Assembly (NCBI GenBank): GCA_963817515.1
Contig: CAWFPJ010000023.1
Location: 62,001 to 126,000, forward strand
DNA: 64,000 nucleotides
Reading direction: 5' to 3'
From: DATMNI01 sp963817515
Lineage (GTDB): Bacteria; Acidobacteriota; Terriglobia; Bryobacterales; Bryobacteraceae
A program made the position numbers and the translations under genes. Under the pieces are notes generated by a model. The model saw nothing but the letters and a program-made list of their open reading frames with translations, had not been told where the DNA came from and made no database searches. This document shows, in pieces, positions 26,301-34,581 of this stretch. Each line of letters begins with the position of its first letter. Within the stretch, counting starts at the first letter, position 1.

Positions 26301-26984
26301 GCCGGCAGCATTTACGACCGGGGCAGCTTCAAGGGTCTGGCGGTGAACGATTATCCTCACCTGTTCAGTCTCAGCGTGGATTACACCATACCGGCCCTCG
26401 GCCCCGTCAAGCGAAGCCGTATTGCCAGGGCCATTCTGAGCGATTGGAGAGTTACCACTCTCGATACCATTCAGAGCGGCGATTTGCTGCAATCGCCGAC
26501 ATCGAGCAACTCTATCGGCAGTTATCTGTCCACAGGGGCCACGAGGATGGTCCGGGTTCCAGGCCAGCCGCTGTATCTGACAAATATCAACTGCAATTGC
26601 ATCGACCCGACCCAGCAGACTGTTCTGAATCCCGCGGCCTGGCAAAATCAGGCGGCGGGCGTTCCGGGCAGCAATATCGTCTACTACGACGACTTCCGCG
26701 GGCAGCGGCGGCCGATCGTTTCCGCCGGCCTCGGCAAGGCGTTCCGGATTCGCGAAAAGGTATCGTTCAGCATCCGGGCGGAGTTCTTCAATCTGTTCAA
26801 CCAGTTGCTGTCGCTCCCGAATCCCAGCACCGGCAGTCCGCAGAATCCCCCCACGCGCTCGAATCAGGGATTGCTGACGGGCGGTTTCGGGTATCTCAAC
26901 TATACGGGGATCTCGGCGAACAGCGTGAGCTCTTCTTTGCCGACACCCCGAACCGGTCAAATTGTGGCACGGATCGATTTCTAA
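23352..26984 (+). CDS. TonB-dependent receptor with carboxypeptidase regulatory-like domain
   Basis: A 1210-aa outer-membrane protein of the large Acidobacteria receptor type. A signal peptide (about residues 1-17) is followed by a carboxypeptidase-regulatory/transthyretin-like domain, GAITGTVSDAAGALVPGVQV. A plug domain (about 110-250) and a long beta-barrel end in a terminal strand finishing with IVARIDF, with the aromatic last residue expected of barrel proteins. Such receptors import oligosaccharides, peptides or metal complexes with TonB energy; the cargo cannot be read from sequence. GGAGGT lies five bases before the GTG start. A 9-bp hairpin lies in the leader. The CRTAC1 gene follows with overlap. 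Confidence 0.93.
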   Translation: MKVQFQLAVFLLSCSLFGQSNRGAITGTVSDAAGALVPGVQVVLINTETGARSDTVTTGTGNYSLLQLPVGTYTLAVERAGFSKYEQTNIQVQLAVTTRVDVVLTVGSATQSVTVDSESTLLKTESAEQSMTVGGNQIAELPINFGIGAGAIRNPLSFIQMTPGAYFNGWNNISINGGSANFKVVFEGQQSDDPYSTQVSDEIQPSVEAIEQFTLQTSNLTAEYGGVGGGGIYNFSSKSGTNQFHGSAYSYIENTALNAGIPFTDDGTGHHQKVVKHLADYGGTIGGPVIIPKLYNGKNKTFFFFNLERYRDREALYNGITTVPNAEYLTGNLSNNLLVTGNRNLGTDFAGRAIIQNAIYDPASAVIDSSGRRVLQVFPNNVIPQSRIDPVAAKIMAQFPKPNIGNDLFVNNFAETGDFYKLQQLPSLKVDQNFGSKFKVSAFLESQSTTKSNGVDGLPQVLSQVRIQAIRSQLVRLNSDYTISPTLLLHFGAGYQQHRNPDTVPPVSANYDNTQLGIVGSPGTGFPRIGGIGDNVYGGMTPSFGPGSRNLFIGRRLSGLPTLSWVHQNHTYKIGVEYKYDTTNYSSKTNLSPNYGFSGSETSQPLYGQVLPTGTGIGSAWASFLLGDYDSLSAGNGQALFYRRTSWALFVQDSWKLTKKLTLDYGLRWDLQQPIQELHDRIASFSPTTPNPNAGGLLGGVAYEGSGAGRCSCQFAPYYPYAIAPRFGAAYQINAKTVIRGGWGLSYGPLVPLLTDPSASSMGFNTVTVPSPGNGVGAGFLTQPLVFNQTALFGAAYDPGLNVVPGGGIQSAPAQVDRNSGRPSRVNQWNISLQREVMRDLVVEAAFVGNHAVWVANGSSQGFYNATIGNLINYDAVSPATLAKYGLGDLTNANTRALLSATIGSPAAIAAGFTAPYPGFPSTASVLQSLRPFPQYSSIAQYQAPLGDSWYDALQTKVIKRFSHGLTASLTYTFSKTLDSTTNAGSIYDRGSFKGLAVNDYPHLFSLSVDYTIPALGPVKRSRIARAILSDWRVTTLDTIQSGDLLQSPTSSNSIGSYLSTGATRMVRVPGQPLYLTNINCNCIDPTQQTVLNPAAWQNQAAGVPGSNIVYYDDFRGQRRPIVSAGLGKAFRIREKVSFSIRAEFFNLFNQLLSLPNPSTGSPQNPPTRSNQGLLTGGFGYLNYTGISANSVSSSLPTPRTGQIVARIDF

Positions 26985-28704
26985 AGCTCGATTTCTGAAG
27001 CTTGCAGCGAGGCGCGGCTTGGCGTATGTTGAAGGCTTGCCGCGCCTCATAGCCTTGGTGTTGCTGCTCAGCGGCGCTGCGGGTCCCGCCGTCAGGCCGC
27101 CGTCCATTAGCTTCCAGGAAGTCGCCGCCAGGTCCGGCCTGCGATTCGAATTGCGCAACGGCGCCACCGGCCAGTTCCACCAGATCGAACTGACCGGCGG
27201 CGGCGTGGCCGTTCTCGACTATAACAACGACGGCTGCACGGACATTTTCTTCACCAACGGCGCGGCCATTCCAAGTCTCCGCAAGACCGGCCCGGAATTC
27301 TACAACCGCCTGTTTCGTAACAACTGCGACATGACGTTTACCGACGTCACCGCCGAGGCCGGCCTGGCCGGAGAGGGCTATTCGACGGCGGTCTCGATCG
27401 GCGATTTCGACAACGATGGCTACGCCGATATCTTCGTCGCCGGAGTGAAGCGCAATATTCTCTACCGCAACCTCGGAAACGGCCGCTTCGCCGACGTCAC
27501 CGCCCACGCCGGCGTGGCCGGAACGGATGCCAGGTATGGGAACATGTGGGCCGTATCGGCCGGCTGGCTGGACTACGACAACGATGGCTGGCTGGACCTG
27601 TTCATCTCGAATTACGTCGTCTGGGACGCCGGCGCGGAGCCTCGCTGCGGCACGCCCGAAAGGCAGTTCTACTGTCATCCGAAGGCCTATCAGGGCCTGC
27701 CCGGCCAACTCTTCCACAACAACCACGACGGCACCTTTACCGATGTCTCGTTAGCATCGGGAATCGGACGCCACATCGGCAAGGGGATGGGAGTCGCCTT
27801 CGCGGATATCGACGGCGATGGGCTAACCGATATTTTTGTGGCGAACGATTCGGTGCGCAATTTCCTGTTTCGCAATCAGGGCGACGGAACCTTCCAGGAG
27901 ATCGGACTCGAAGCCGGCGTGGCGCTGCGCGAAGACGGCTTCGCGATCGCCGGGATGGGCGGCGACTTTCGGGATTTCGATAACGATGGAAAGCCGGACC
28001 TGGTGGTGTCCGGAATCCTCAATGACTCGTTTCTTCTGTTCCGCAATCTCGGCGGCGCCCGGGGCTTTGAAGATTATGCGCAGCGCACCGGCCTGCTGAT
28101 GGGCACGCGCCAGTTCACCGGCTGGAGCCTGGGCATGTACGACTTCGACAACGACGGTTGGAAAGACCTGTTCTTCGCCCTTTCGCATCTTTCGCAATTG
28201 GATCGTTACCTGGGGCGCGATTCGGCACTGCCGAATCGTGTCTTTCGCAATGTCGAGGGCAAGCGGTTTGAGGACGTCTCGAATGCGGCCGGGCCGGACT
28301 TTCAGCCGGCGGCCATGCATCGCGGCGTGGCGTTCGCCGATTTTGACAATGACGGCCGCGTCGACGCCGTCGTCACCGTGGTGAACGGTCCGGCGAAACT
28401 GTTCCGCAACGTCACGGGCGGCGAATCGCACTGGCTGGCCATCCGTCTGCGCGGCCGGCGCTCCAATCGCCAGGGGCTTGGCGCCGTTGTGCATGTGCAT
28501 TTGCCGGATGGCCGCGACCTGTACAACCACGCCACCACGACCGTTGGGTACGCCTGTTCGAGCGAAGCTTTGGTCCGTTTCGGACTGGGCACGAATCGAG
28601 TGGCGGAGAAAATTGAGATCCGCTGGCCTGGCGGAGGCGTCCAACAAATCGCGAACGTCGCAGCCGACCGCATCGTCGATGTCGCCGAAGAGGTCAACCC
28701 ATGA
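26962..28704 (+). CDS. CRTAC1/UnbV-type FG-GAP repeat protein
   Basis: A ~580-aa secreted protein with many FG-GAP/VCBS calcium-binding repeats, seen as the recurring DYNNDGCTDIFF, DFDNDGYADIFV, DYDNDGWLDLF and DIDGDGLTDIFV. It ends in an ASPIC/UnbV domain (WLAIRLRGRRSNRQGLGAVV, then EIRWPGGGVQ). A hydrophobic stretch near residues 30-45 is the likely signal. The start is uncertain: the TTG at 26962 lies inside the receptor gene and has no clear ribosome site, and a TTG near 27040 would place the signal peptide at the N-terminus. The downstream TPR gene overlaps by 4 bp. In related bacteria these proteins usually occur with TonB receptors and TPR proteins; their biochemical role is unknown. 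Confidence 0.88.
   Translation: MWHGSISKARFLKLAARRGLAYVEGLPRLIALVLLLSGAAGPAVRPPSISFQEVAARSGLRFELRNGATGQFHQIELTGGGVAVLDYNNDGCTDIFFTNGAAIPSLRKTGPEFYNRLFRNNCDMTFTDVTAEAGLAGEGYSTAVSIGDFDNDGYADIFVAGVKRNILYRNLGNGRFADVTAHAGVAGTDARYGNMWAVSAGWLDYDNDGWLDLFISNYVVWDAGAEPRCGTPERQFYCHPKAYQGLPGQLFHNNHDGTFTDVSLASGIGRHIGKGMGVAFADIDGDGLTDIFVANDSVRNFLFRNQGDGTFQEIGLEAGVALREDGFAIAGMGGDFRDFDNDGKPDLVVSGILNDSFLLFRNLGGARGFEDYAQRTGLLMGTRQFTGWSLGMYDFDNDGWKDLFFALSHLSQLDRYLGRDSALPNRVFRNVEGKRFEDVSNAAGPDFQPAAMHRGVAFADFDNDGRVDAVVTVVNGPAKLFRNVTGGESHWLAIRLRGRRSNRQGLGAVVHVHLPDGRDLYNHATTTVGYACSSEALVRFGLGTNRVAEKIEIRWPGGGVQQIANVAADRIVDVAEEVNP
26974..27001 (+). repeat. 14-bp tandem duplication across the receptor stop codon
   Basis: TCGATTTCTAAAGC is followed directly by TCGATTTCTGAAGC, with one mismatch. 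The TAA stop of the TonB-dependent receptor is in the first copy; in the second, the matching triplet reads TGA. Confidence 0.8.
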
Positions 28705-29531
28705 CCACCTGCAATTGCGCGATCGCTATTCTGTGCTGCGCGCTGGTCCTGTGTGGCGCCGCGGCGCCCTCTCCGGGTTATGCCGCTTACGAAAGAGCCA
28801 ACGCGCTCTTCGTGGCAAAGAAGCTTCCCGAGGCGCTCGCGGCCACCGAAGAAGCTCTGCGCCTGGATCCGAAACTCGTCCCGGCTCTGACGTTGAAAGC
28901 CAAATTGGCCATGGCCGCCTACCGCCTCGACGTGGCGCGGCAATGCCTGGAGCAGGCGCTGGCGATCGACCCCAAGGCGCCGTATGCCCAATTCCTTTAT
29001 GGGCTTGAGGCGTATCTGGAAAACGACCTGGTACAGGCCTTGCCGCGCCTCCGAAAGGCCCGTCAACTAAGTCCTACCGATCCGCGCGCGGCCCTGTATC
29101 TGGGGCTCACTCTCGAGAGTCTCGGCCAGCCGGCGGAGGCATTGTCTCTCTACGAAGAGGCTGTCAGACTGGACCGCTCCGCGGGCGAACTGCATACGGA
29201 GACCTTGTTGCCCGGCGCAAGACTCCTTCTTCTACTGAGCCGCCTGGAGGAATGCGAGCGCTGGATCCGCCAGGCCTTGAAGCTATCGCCGAATTCGCGC
29301 GACGTGCACTTCGAATTCGCGCGGCTGCTTCTGCAAAAGGGCGATGCGGCGCAGGCGGCCGCGGAGGGCGAGACCGCGCTCGGATTGTCGGAGGGAGTTG
29401 TGACGGACGCGGCGATTCACTATCTGCTGATTCGAGCCTACCGGCAGAGCGGAATGCCGGATCGAGCGGCCGTCCACGCAGAGATCATGCGTGCGCTGGA
29501 AAGCCCGGCCGGCAATAAGGCGAAGAATTGA
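28701..29531 (+). CDS. TPR protein, exported
   Basis: A 276-aa protein with a signal peptide (residues 1-27, CAIAILCCALVLCGAAA) and about six tetratricopeptide repeats filling the rest, for example PEALAATEEALRLDPKLVPA and EECERWIRQALKLSPNS. TPRs form a protein-binding solenoid; no enzyme domain is present. The ATGA overlap with the CRTAC1 gene indicates translational coupling, so the two products probably act together in the periplasm. The several Cys residues in the signal region could include a lipobox (LVLCGAA), so it may be a lipoprotein. Confidence 0.88.
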   Translation: MTTCNCAIAILCCALVLCGAAAPSPGYAAYERANALFVAKKLPEALAATEEALRLDPKLVPALTLKAKLAMAAYRLDVARQCLEQALAIDPKAPYAQFLYGLEAYLENDLVQALPRLRKARQLSPTDPRAALYLGLTLESLGQPAEALSLYEEAVRLDRSAGELHTETLLPGARLLLLLSRLEECERWIRQALKLSPNSRDVHFEFARLLLQKGDAAQAAAEGETALGLSEGVVTDAAIHYLLIRAYRQSGMPDRAAVHAEIMRALESPAGNKAKN

Positions 29532-29616
29532 GGCGCCTCTTAGCAGAGTCGAACTTCAACGCGCGGCATCTGATAAATGGATAAGCCAGCCGGAAGACGA
29601 TATGCTAGGAACCATC

Positions 29617-30063
29617 ATGGAACCGCAATTGATTCGTTGCAGTTATTGCGGCGCGACGAACCGGGTGCCCCAGGAGAAGATTGAGGCCGGGCTCGCACCA
29701 ATTTGCGGGCGCTGCAAGAAGCCGCTGAGCGCGCGCCCTGCGCCAGTTGGGGTTACCGACGCCAACTTTGCGGATGAGGTGGAACGCTCGCCGCTGCCGG
29801 TCCTGGTCGATATGTGGGCCCCCTGGTGCGGGCCTTGCCGGCAAGTCGGGCCCGTGGTGGAACAGTTGGCCGCCGAGTTTGCCGGCCGCATGCGGGTGGC
29901 TAAGCTCAACGTGGATGAGAACCCCGTGACCGCGGCGCGCTTCCAGATTCAGAGCATTCCGGCCCTTCTGGTGTTCAAGGGCGGCCGGGAAGTGGACCGC
30001 ATCATCGGCGCGCAGCCCAAATCGGAGATCCTGCGCCGCGTCGAGCGCGTCATCGCTACATGA
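29617..30063 (+). CDS. Thioredoxin 2-type protein with N-terminal zinc ribbon
   Basis: A 148-aa thioredoxin of the Trx2/TrxC type. An N-terminal zinc ribbon has two CxxC pairs (CSYCG and CGRCK). The thioredoxin fold has the active site WAPWCGPCRQ and the cis-Pro loop QSIPALLVFKGG. It would reduce cytoplasmic disulfides; there is no signal peptide. The ATG at 29617 is preferred because TAGGA ends seven bases upstream; an in-frame ATG 15 bases earlier lacks this. It follows the TPR gene by 85 bp on the same strand and may be its last co-transcribed member or have its own promoter. Confidence 0.93.
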   Translation: MEPQLIRCSYCGATNRVPQEKIEAGLAPICGRCKKPLSARPAPVGVTDANFADEVERSPLPVLVDMWAPWCGPCRQVGPVVEQLAAEFAGRMRVAKLNVDENPVTAARFQIQSIPALLVFKGGREVDRIIGAQPKSEILRRVERVIAT

Positions 30064-30090
30064 TCGCCACATGATCGCTTGAGCATGATC
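30059..30090 (+). repeat. Three copies of CATGATC after the thioredoxin gene
   Basis: CATGATC occurs at 30059, 30070 and 30084, starting over the TGA stop of the thioredoxin gene. It sits between two convergent genes. Two GC-rich CCCGGG blocks follow and could pair as a weak terminator. Confidence 0.5.
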
Positions 30091-30115
30091 CCGGGGCCAG
30101 ACGCAATACCCGGGG

Positions 30116-31741
30116 CTAGTGCACGGCAATGTCACTCGTCGATTTACTCTTGGGCGGCCTGCGCATGATCATGGGTAGAGGAACCAGGCAGCCTACCACA
30201 ATCGCCATCAGCGTGATCACCTTCACATAGGCCAGCGTGGAGGCCTGCAATTGCACCATTCCCATAACGCGGGCGTAGGCCTGTTGGGTGGCGGCGGTGG
30301 CTTCCATGCCGGCATTCTGCAGAGCCTGGCTGATGCCGCCCAACAGATTATCGAACGCCGGATTGCCCGCATGCGTATGACGCACCAGCGTACTCTGATT
30401 CTGCTGCACCACTCGTGTGAGCACGGTGCTGAGCAGGGCGATCCCGATACTGCCGCCGATATTCCGGACAAACGCGTTCATGCCGGAGACCTGATTATTC
30501 TGCTCCCTGGGTATGCCGACGTAAGCCAGCGAAGTTGAGGGCAGGAAGATGAATGCCAGGCCCGCCGTCTGGAAGGTGCGCACCGTGAAGGCCGTACGAA
30601 AATCCATTCCGGGGTTCAGGTGCATGGCCATCGAATAGAGCGCGGCCGAAGTCACCGCAAAGCCGAAGCCCATCATCACGCGCGGGTCTACTCGCGACAC
30701 CAGAAAACCCGCGACCGGCATCATCACCAGCATGATGAAGCCGCCTCCAGCCAGCGCTTCACCGGCCGTGGTAGCGCTATAACCCAGCAGCGATTGCAGA
30801 AACTGGGGCAGCAGCACCGTGGTGCCGTTCAGGACCATGCCGAGTACGAATGTAAACAGCATGGCAGTGGCGAAGTTGCGGCCGCGGAAGAGGCGCACGT
30901 TGACAATCGGATTTTCATGGTGCCACTCCCAAATGGCCCAGGCGATCAGCGTAACCGCAGCGAAAATCGATGCACCGGTAATCAATCCGGAGGCGAACCA
31001 GTCCGATTCCTGGCCCTTATCGAGAACCAGCTGAAGGGCGCCGATGCCCACGGCAATGAGGGCGAACCCGATGTAATCGATGCCCGACCCCGCCTGCCTG
31101 GACTGCGATTGTGCGCGCTTCAGGTAGGGCGGATCTTCCACCATTCGATGCGTGAGAAAGAGCGAAAGAATGCCGATGGGGACATTAATGAAGAAGATCC
31201 AGTGCCAACTGTAGTTGTCGGTAATCCAGCCGCCGACCGTGGGGCCGATGGCAGGCGCAAGCACCACCGCCATGCCATAGACGGCGAAGCCCAGGCCGCG
31301 TTGGTGGGCGGGAAACGTGTCGGCCAGAATGGCTTGTTCGCTGGGGACGAGCCCACCGCCGCCGGCGCCCTGCAAGATCCGGAAGAATATCAACAGGCCC
31401 AGGCTGGGAGCCAGGCCGCACAAGCAAGAGCTGATGGTAAACAGCGCCACCGACGACATGTAGAAACGCTTGCGGCCGAAGCGCGTCGCGAGCCACGCGC
31501 TGATGGGCAGGACGACCGCGTTTGAAACCAGGTAGCTGGTAAGAACCCACGTCGATTCGTCCTGGCTCGCTCCCAGGTTACCGGCAATATGCGGTAGAGC
31601 GACGTTGGCGATGGAGGTGTCCAGCACCTCCATAAACGTGGCGAGCGTGACCGTCAGAGCCACTAACCAGTGATTGTGCGAGGGCCGCCACTCCTCCTGA
31701 GTCACAGGTGTCTGGGCCGATGTTGTTGGAGAATTTGCCAC
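30116..31741 (-). CDS. DHA2-family MFS drug efflux transporter (EmrB/QacA type)
   Basis: A 541-aa inner-membrane H+ antiporter of the 14-helix DHA2 family. Recognisable signatures are TFMEVLDTSIANVALPHIAG in helix 1, the inter-helix loop LATRFGRKRFY, and motif C-like AVVLAPAIGPTVGGW. It would export hydrophobic or amphipathic compounds. It ends a minus-strand operon whose upstream genes encode its membrane fusion protein (2-bp gap), an outer-membrane factor and a TetR regulator, so a complete EmrAB-TolC type tripartite pump is encoded. The gene converges on the thioredoxin gene. Confidence 0.95.
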   Translation of the reverse strand: MANSPTTSAQTPVTQEEWRPSHNHWLVALTVTLATFMEVLDTSIANVALPHIAGNLGASQDESTWVLTSYLVSNAVVLPISAWLATRFGRKRFYMSSVALFTISSCLCGLAPSLGLLIFFRILQGAGGGGLVPSEQAILADTFPAHQRGLGFAVYGMAVVLAPAIGPTVGGWITDNYSWHWIFFINVPIGILSLFLTHRMVEDPPYLKRAQSQSRQAGSGIDYIGFALIAVGIGALQLVLDKGQESDWFASGLITGASIFAAVTLIAWAIWEWHHENPIVNVRLFRGRNFATAMLFTFVLGMVLNGTTVLLPQFLQSLLGYSATTAGEALAGGGFIMLVMMPVAGFLVSRVDPRVMMGFGFAVTSAALYSMAMHLNPGMDFRTAFTVRTFQTAGLAFIFLPSTSLAYVGIPREQNNQVSGMNAFVRNIGGSIGIALLSTVLTRVVQQNQSTLVRHTHAGNPAFDNLLGGISQALQNAGMEATAATQQAYARVMGMVQLQASTLAYVKVITLMAIVVGCLVPLPMIMRRPPKSKSTSDIAVH

Positions 31742-31743
31742 TG

Positions 31744-33018
31744 TTATTCCACCCGAACCTCGGGATCCACCGACATGCCGGGGCGCAGGCGGTCGAGACC
31801 GGCCTGACCCGGCTCAAATCGTATGCGGACAGGCAGGCGCTGCACTACTTTCACGAAATTGCCGGTGGCGTTTTCGGGCGGCAGCAGGCTGGTGATGGCG
31901 CCTGTGGAGGCAGGTAGACTTTCCACGCGGCCGTTCAGATCTTGCTTGAACGCGTCCACGTGAACGGCTACGCGCTGTCCGGGGCGCATGCGGCGAAGCT
32001 GAGTCTCTTTAAAATTGGCGGTAACCCAGAGGTCTTCAATCTGGGCAATCTGCACCATCTGCTGACCGGCGTTCAGGTGCTGTCCCACTTCCACGGTGCG
32101 CCGCGAAACGATGCCCGAAACCGGGGCGAACACTTTGGTGTAAGAGAGATCCAGTTGAGCCTTGGCCACCTGGGTCTCATTAGTCCGGACGCTGGCCTGC
32201 CGCGTCACGATATCGGCGCGCCGGATGGCCACCTGGCGCGGCGCGTTCTCCCTTGCCTCCCGCAGACGAACCTGTGTCTGGGTCAGCACGGCGTTGCGTT
32301 GGTCCACGGTTTTGCGAGCCGCCGCTGCGGAAGCGCGCCGGGAATCCACCAGTGCGGTTTGCGCTTTGGCGGTGGCCACCACCTGCTCATATTGTTCCCG
32401 CGGCACTTCGTCCTTGGCCACCAGCGGCTGGTAGCGGGCCACATCCGCTTCGGCCTTGGCGGCGTTGGCTCCGGCCTGGCGCAAGTCGGCCTGGGCCGCT
32501 TCATAGTCGCGCTCCGCGGCCGAAACAGCGGCTTCGGAATTGGCCATGTCGGCTTCGGCGCTGGATATGCTTGCCACATTCGAAGTTTCGGTGATCGGCA
32601 CGTTGGGGTCGCTGGCGCGCACCTGGGCCTCCGCCTGCAGCATCTGGTTTCGTGCCTGGTCGAGCGCGTTCTGATAATCCCGTGGATCGAGTTCAGCGAT
32701 CAGTTGACCGGCCTTGACGAACTGATTCTCTTCCACGTAGACCGCCGTGACGGTGCCGGGAATCCGGGCGCTGATCGCGCTCAGGTGCGCGTTCACCTGT
32801 GCGTCATCGGTGGTCTCGTACTTACCGGAATCAATCCACCACAGGGTCGCGCCGGCCGCCGCCGCGGCGAGCACCACCAAAATAATGACGATCCGAAAAG
32901 GCGACCGGCGGGGTTTTGGCGGCGCGGTGTTCGCCTGGCTGGCGGGTGGCGCGGAGGTGGCCGCACCCGCTTCCGGAGTGCGTTTACCATCTTCGACAAC
33001 GTCGGTAAGGTTTGCCAT
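31744..33018 (-). CDS. Periplasmic adaptor (EmrA/HlyD-type membrane fusion protein)
   Basis: A 424-aa adaptor with a proline-rich cytoplasmic N-terminus, one membrane helix near residues 42-62 (IVIILVVLAAAAAGATLWW), and the lipoyl-like halves around DDAQVNAHLSAISARIPGTV. A long Ala/Gln-rich coiled-coil hairpin (about residues 115-270) leads into the beta-barrel region ending TGNFVKVVQRLPVRI. It bridges the MFS pump and the outer-membrane factor. It lies 15 bp after the outer-membrane factor gene and 2 bp before the transporter. Confidence 0.95.
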   Translation of the reverse strand: MANLTDVVEDGKRTPEAGAATSAPPASQANTAPPKPRRSPFRIVIILVVLAAAAAGATLWWIDSGKYETTDDAQVNAHLSAISARIPGTVTAVYVEENQFVKAGQLIAELDPRDYQNALDQARNQMLQAEAQVRASDPNVPITETSNVASISSAEADMANSEAAVSAAERDYEAAQADLRQAGANAAKAEADVARYQPLVAKDEVPREQYEQVVATAKAQTALVDSRRASAAAARKTVDQRNAVLTQTQVRLREARENAPRQVAIRRADIVTRQASVRTNETQVAKAQLDLSYTKVFAPVSGIVSRRTVEVGQHLNAGQQMVQIAQIEDLWVTANFKETQLRRMRPGQRVAVHVDAFKQDLNGRVESLPASTGAITSLLPPENATGNFVKVVQRLPVRIRFEPGQAGLDRLRPGMSVDPEVRVE

Positions 33019-33033
33019 GGTGGTTCTGGGCTC

Positions 33034-34581
33034 CTATGGATGAATGTTCTGCCCGGCTGCACCCGTGGCTCGGGCAAGCCACGCACGGGCCAACTGGTAG
33101 GAATACATGGCGCTGATGTAGTCCTGCTCCGCGCTGGCCAGGGACTCCTGCGCCTGCACTAACTCCACCGTGTCGGCTAGACCCGCGCGGAAGCGGTCGC
33201 CTGCCTGTTCGACGGTCTCTGCCGCCAGATGCCGGTTGGATTCGGCCAGGGTAATCTGGTCAGATGCGGTATTAACATCCAGCAGCGCATTGCGCACCTC
33301 CTGCTCGGCGCGCCCCTTCATGTTTTCCAGTTCCGCCCGCCGGACGGCCAGCGCGGCATTGGCCTGTTCCACATCGGCCTCGATCCGGCCGCTGCGGAAG
33401 ATGGGAACATGCAGGGTTCCGGTGACGCTGAAGGTGCCATGCGACTGCGCGGGATTGAGGCCGATGACGCCGTAATCCGCGGCCAGGGAAAGCGACGGCA
33501 ATCGCTCCGAGGCGGCTGCACGCCTGGCTTCTTCCCCAGCGCGAATCTCCGCACCGGCGGCGCGTATATCCGGCCGCTGGTCCCATGCCAGCCGGACCAA
33601 TTCGTCCGGGCTCGATATCTTGTCCTGTGGGTTAAAGGGCTGCCTGTCGGTAAGCGAGACAGGCTGCGCCTGCGGCAGCCCGATCAGCCTGGCGAACGAG
33701 ATCCGGTCTTTGGCCAGATCGTTCAGCAGCGAATTGAGCCGCTGTTGCTGGGTCTGCAATTCCACCTGGCTGCGATTCACATCGATGTGGGCGCTCAGTC
33801 CGCTCTTATTGCGGTCCACAGCCTGTGAGTATGCGGTCTGCGCAGTCGCAATCTGCGCGCGCGCTGTATCCACACGGCTTTGCCTTGCGATCAATTCCAG
33901 GTAGGCGCCGGTTACCGCCAGGATGATCAGCTCACGGCTATCGAGCGCCGTGAGCCCGGCGCTGCGCGCGCTCTCCTGACTGGAGCGGTAGTTGTGAAGC
34001 CGCGTCATATCCACGATGGATTGGGACAGGCTGGCGCGCATGTCGAAATAATTAAACGGCCCGACGATGCTCGGGAAACTAAACGCAGGCTGACCAGGGC
34101 CGGTTGGGAACGACGGAAAACGCAGGCCCGCGGCCACCAGGTTGGTCTGTTGAACGGTCTCTCGTAAGTCGCCGTTGAGATCCGGCAGCAATTGCGCCCT
34201 CGCGTTGAGCCTGGCGGCATTCGCTTCACGCTGTGAAGCGCTTGAAACCACTGCGCTCAAGTTATATTTGAGTCCGCGCGCCACCGCCTGCGAAAGAGTG
34301 AGCGCCAGGGGTTCTGGAGTCAGAGTATCGCCGCCAGATACGCTGCCTTGCACGTTACCCTGCACCTGCAGCGTGCTGTTGAGCGTATTCACGCTGCCCG
34401 ATGCCGCTCCGCCGGAGGTACTTTGGCCGATGCTGACGGAGCTGCCCTGCGCGGCGCCTGAAAGCGGAAGTTGCACCGCGCGCGTACTCGAGCTTCCGCC
34501 GGGTGATGGGCCAAACTGGGCGCTGAGCGGTAGCACGATTGCGAGAGCCGGAACCAGAAAACGCTTGGGTCTGAGAATCAT
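33034..34581 (-). CDS. TolC-like outer-membrane efflux protein
   Basis: A 515-aa outer-membrane factor. A signal peptide (residues 1-20) is followed by a Ser/Gly-rich linker, then two OEP domains with the long helices of TolC proteins (for example VDRNKSGLSAHIDVNRSQVE and VEQAGDRFRAGLADTVELVQ). It forms the outer-membrane channel of the pump. The ATG overlaps the TGA of the tetR gene (ATGA), so translation is coupled. The frame is open upstream through tetR in another reading, but only from this ATG does a signal peptide follow. Confidence 0.95.
   Translation of the reverse strand: MILRPKRFLVPALAIVLPLSAQFGPSPGGSSSTRAVQLPLSGAAQGSSVSIGQSTSGGAASGSVNTLNSTLQVQGNVQGSVSGGDTLTPEPLALTLSQAVARGLKYNLSAVVSSASQREANAARLNARAQLLPDLNGDLRETVQQTNLVAAGLRFPSFPTGPGQPAFSFPSIVGPFNYFDMRASLSQSIVDMTRLHNYRSSQESARSAGLTALDSRELIILAVTGAYLELIARQSRVDTARAQIATAQTAYSQAVDRNKSGLSAHIDVNRSQVELQTQQQRLNSLLNDLAKDRISFARLIGLPQAQPVSLTDRQPFNPQDKISSPDELVRLAWDQRPDIRAAGAEIRAGEEARRAAASERLPSLSLAADYGVIGLNPAQSHGTFSVTGTLHVPIFRSGRIEADVEQANAALAVRRAELENMKGRAEQEVRNALLDVNTASDQITLAESNRHLAAETVEQAGDRFRAGLADTVELVQAQESLASAEQDYISAMYSYQLARAWLARATGAAGQNIHP

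Noticed and set aside
31942..33162. A 406-residue plus-strand frame across the adaptor gene
   Set aside because: Antisense shadow of the membrane fusion protein, made possible by the high GC content.
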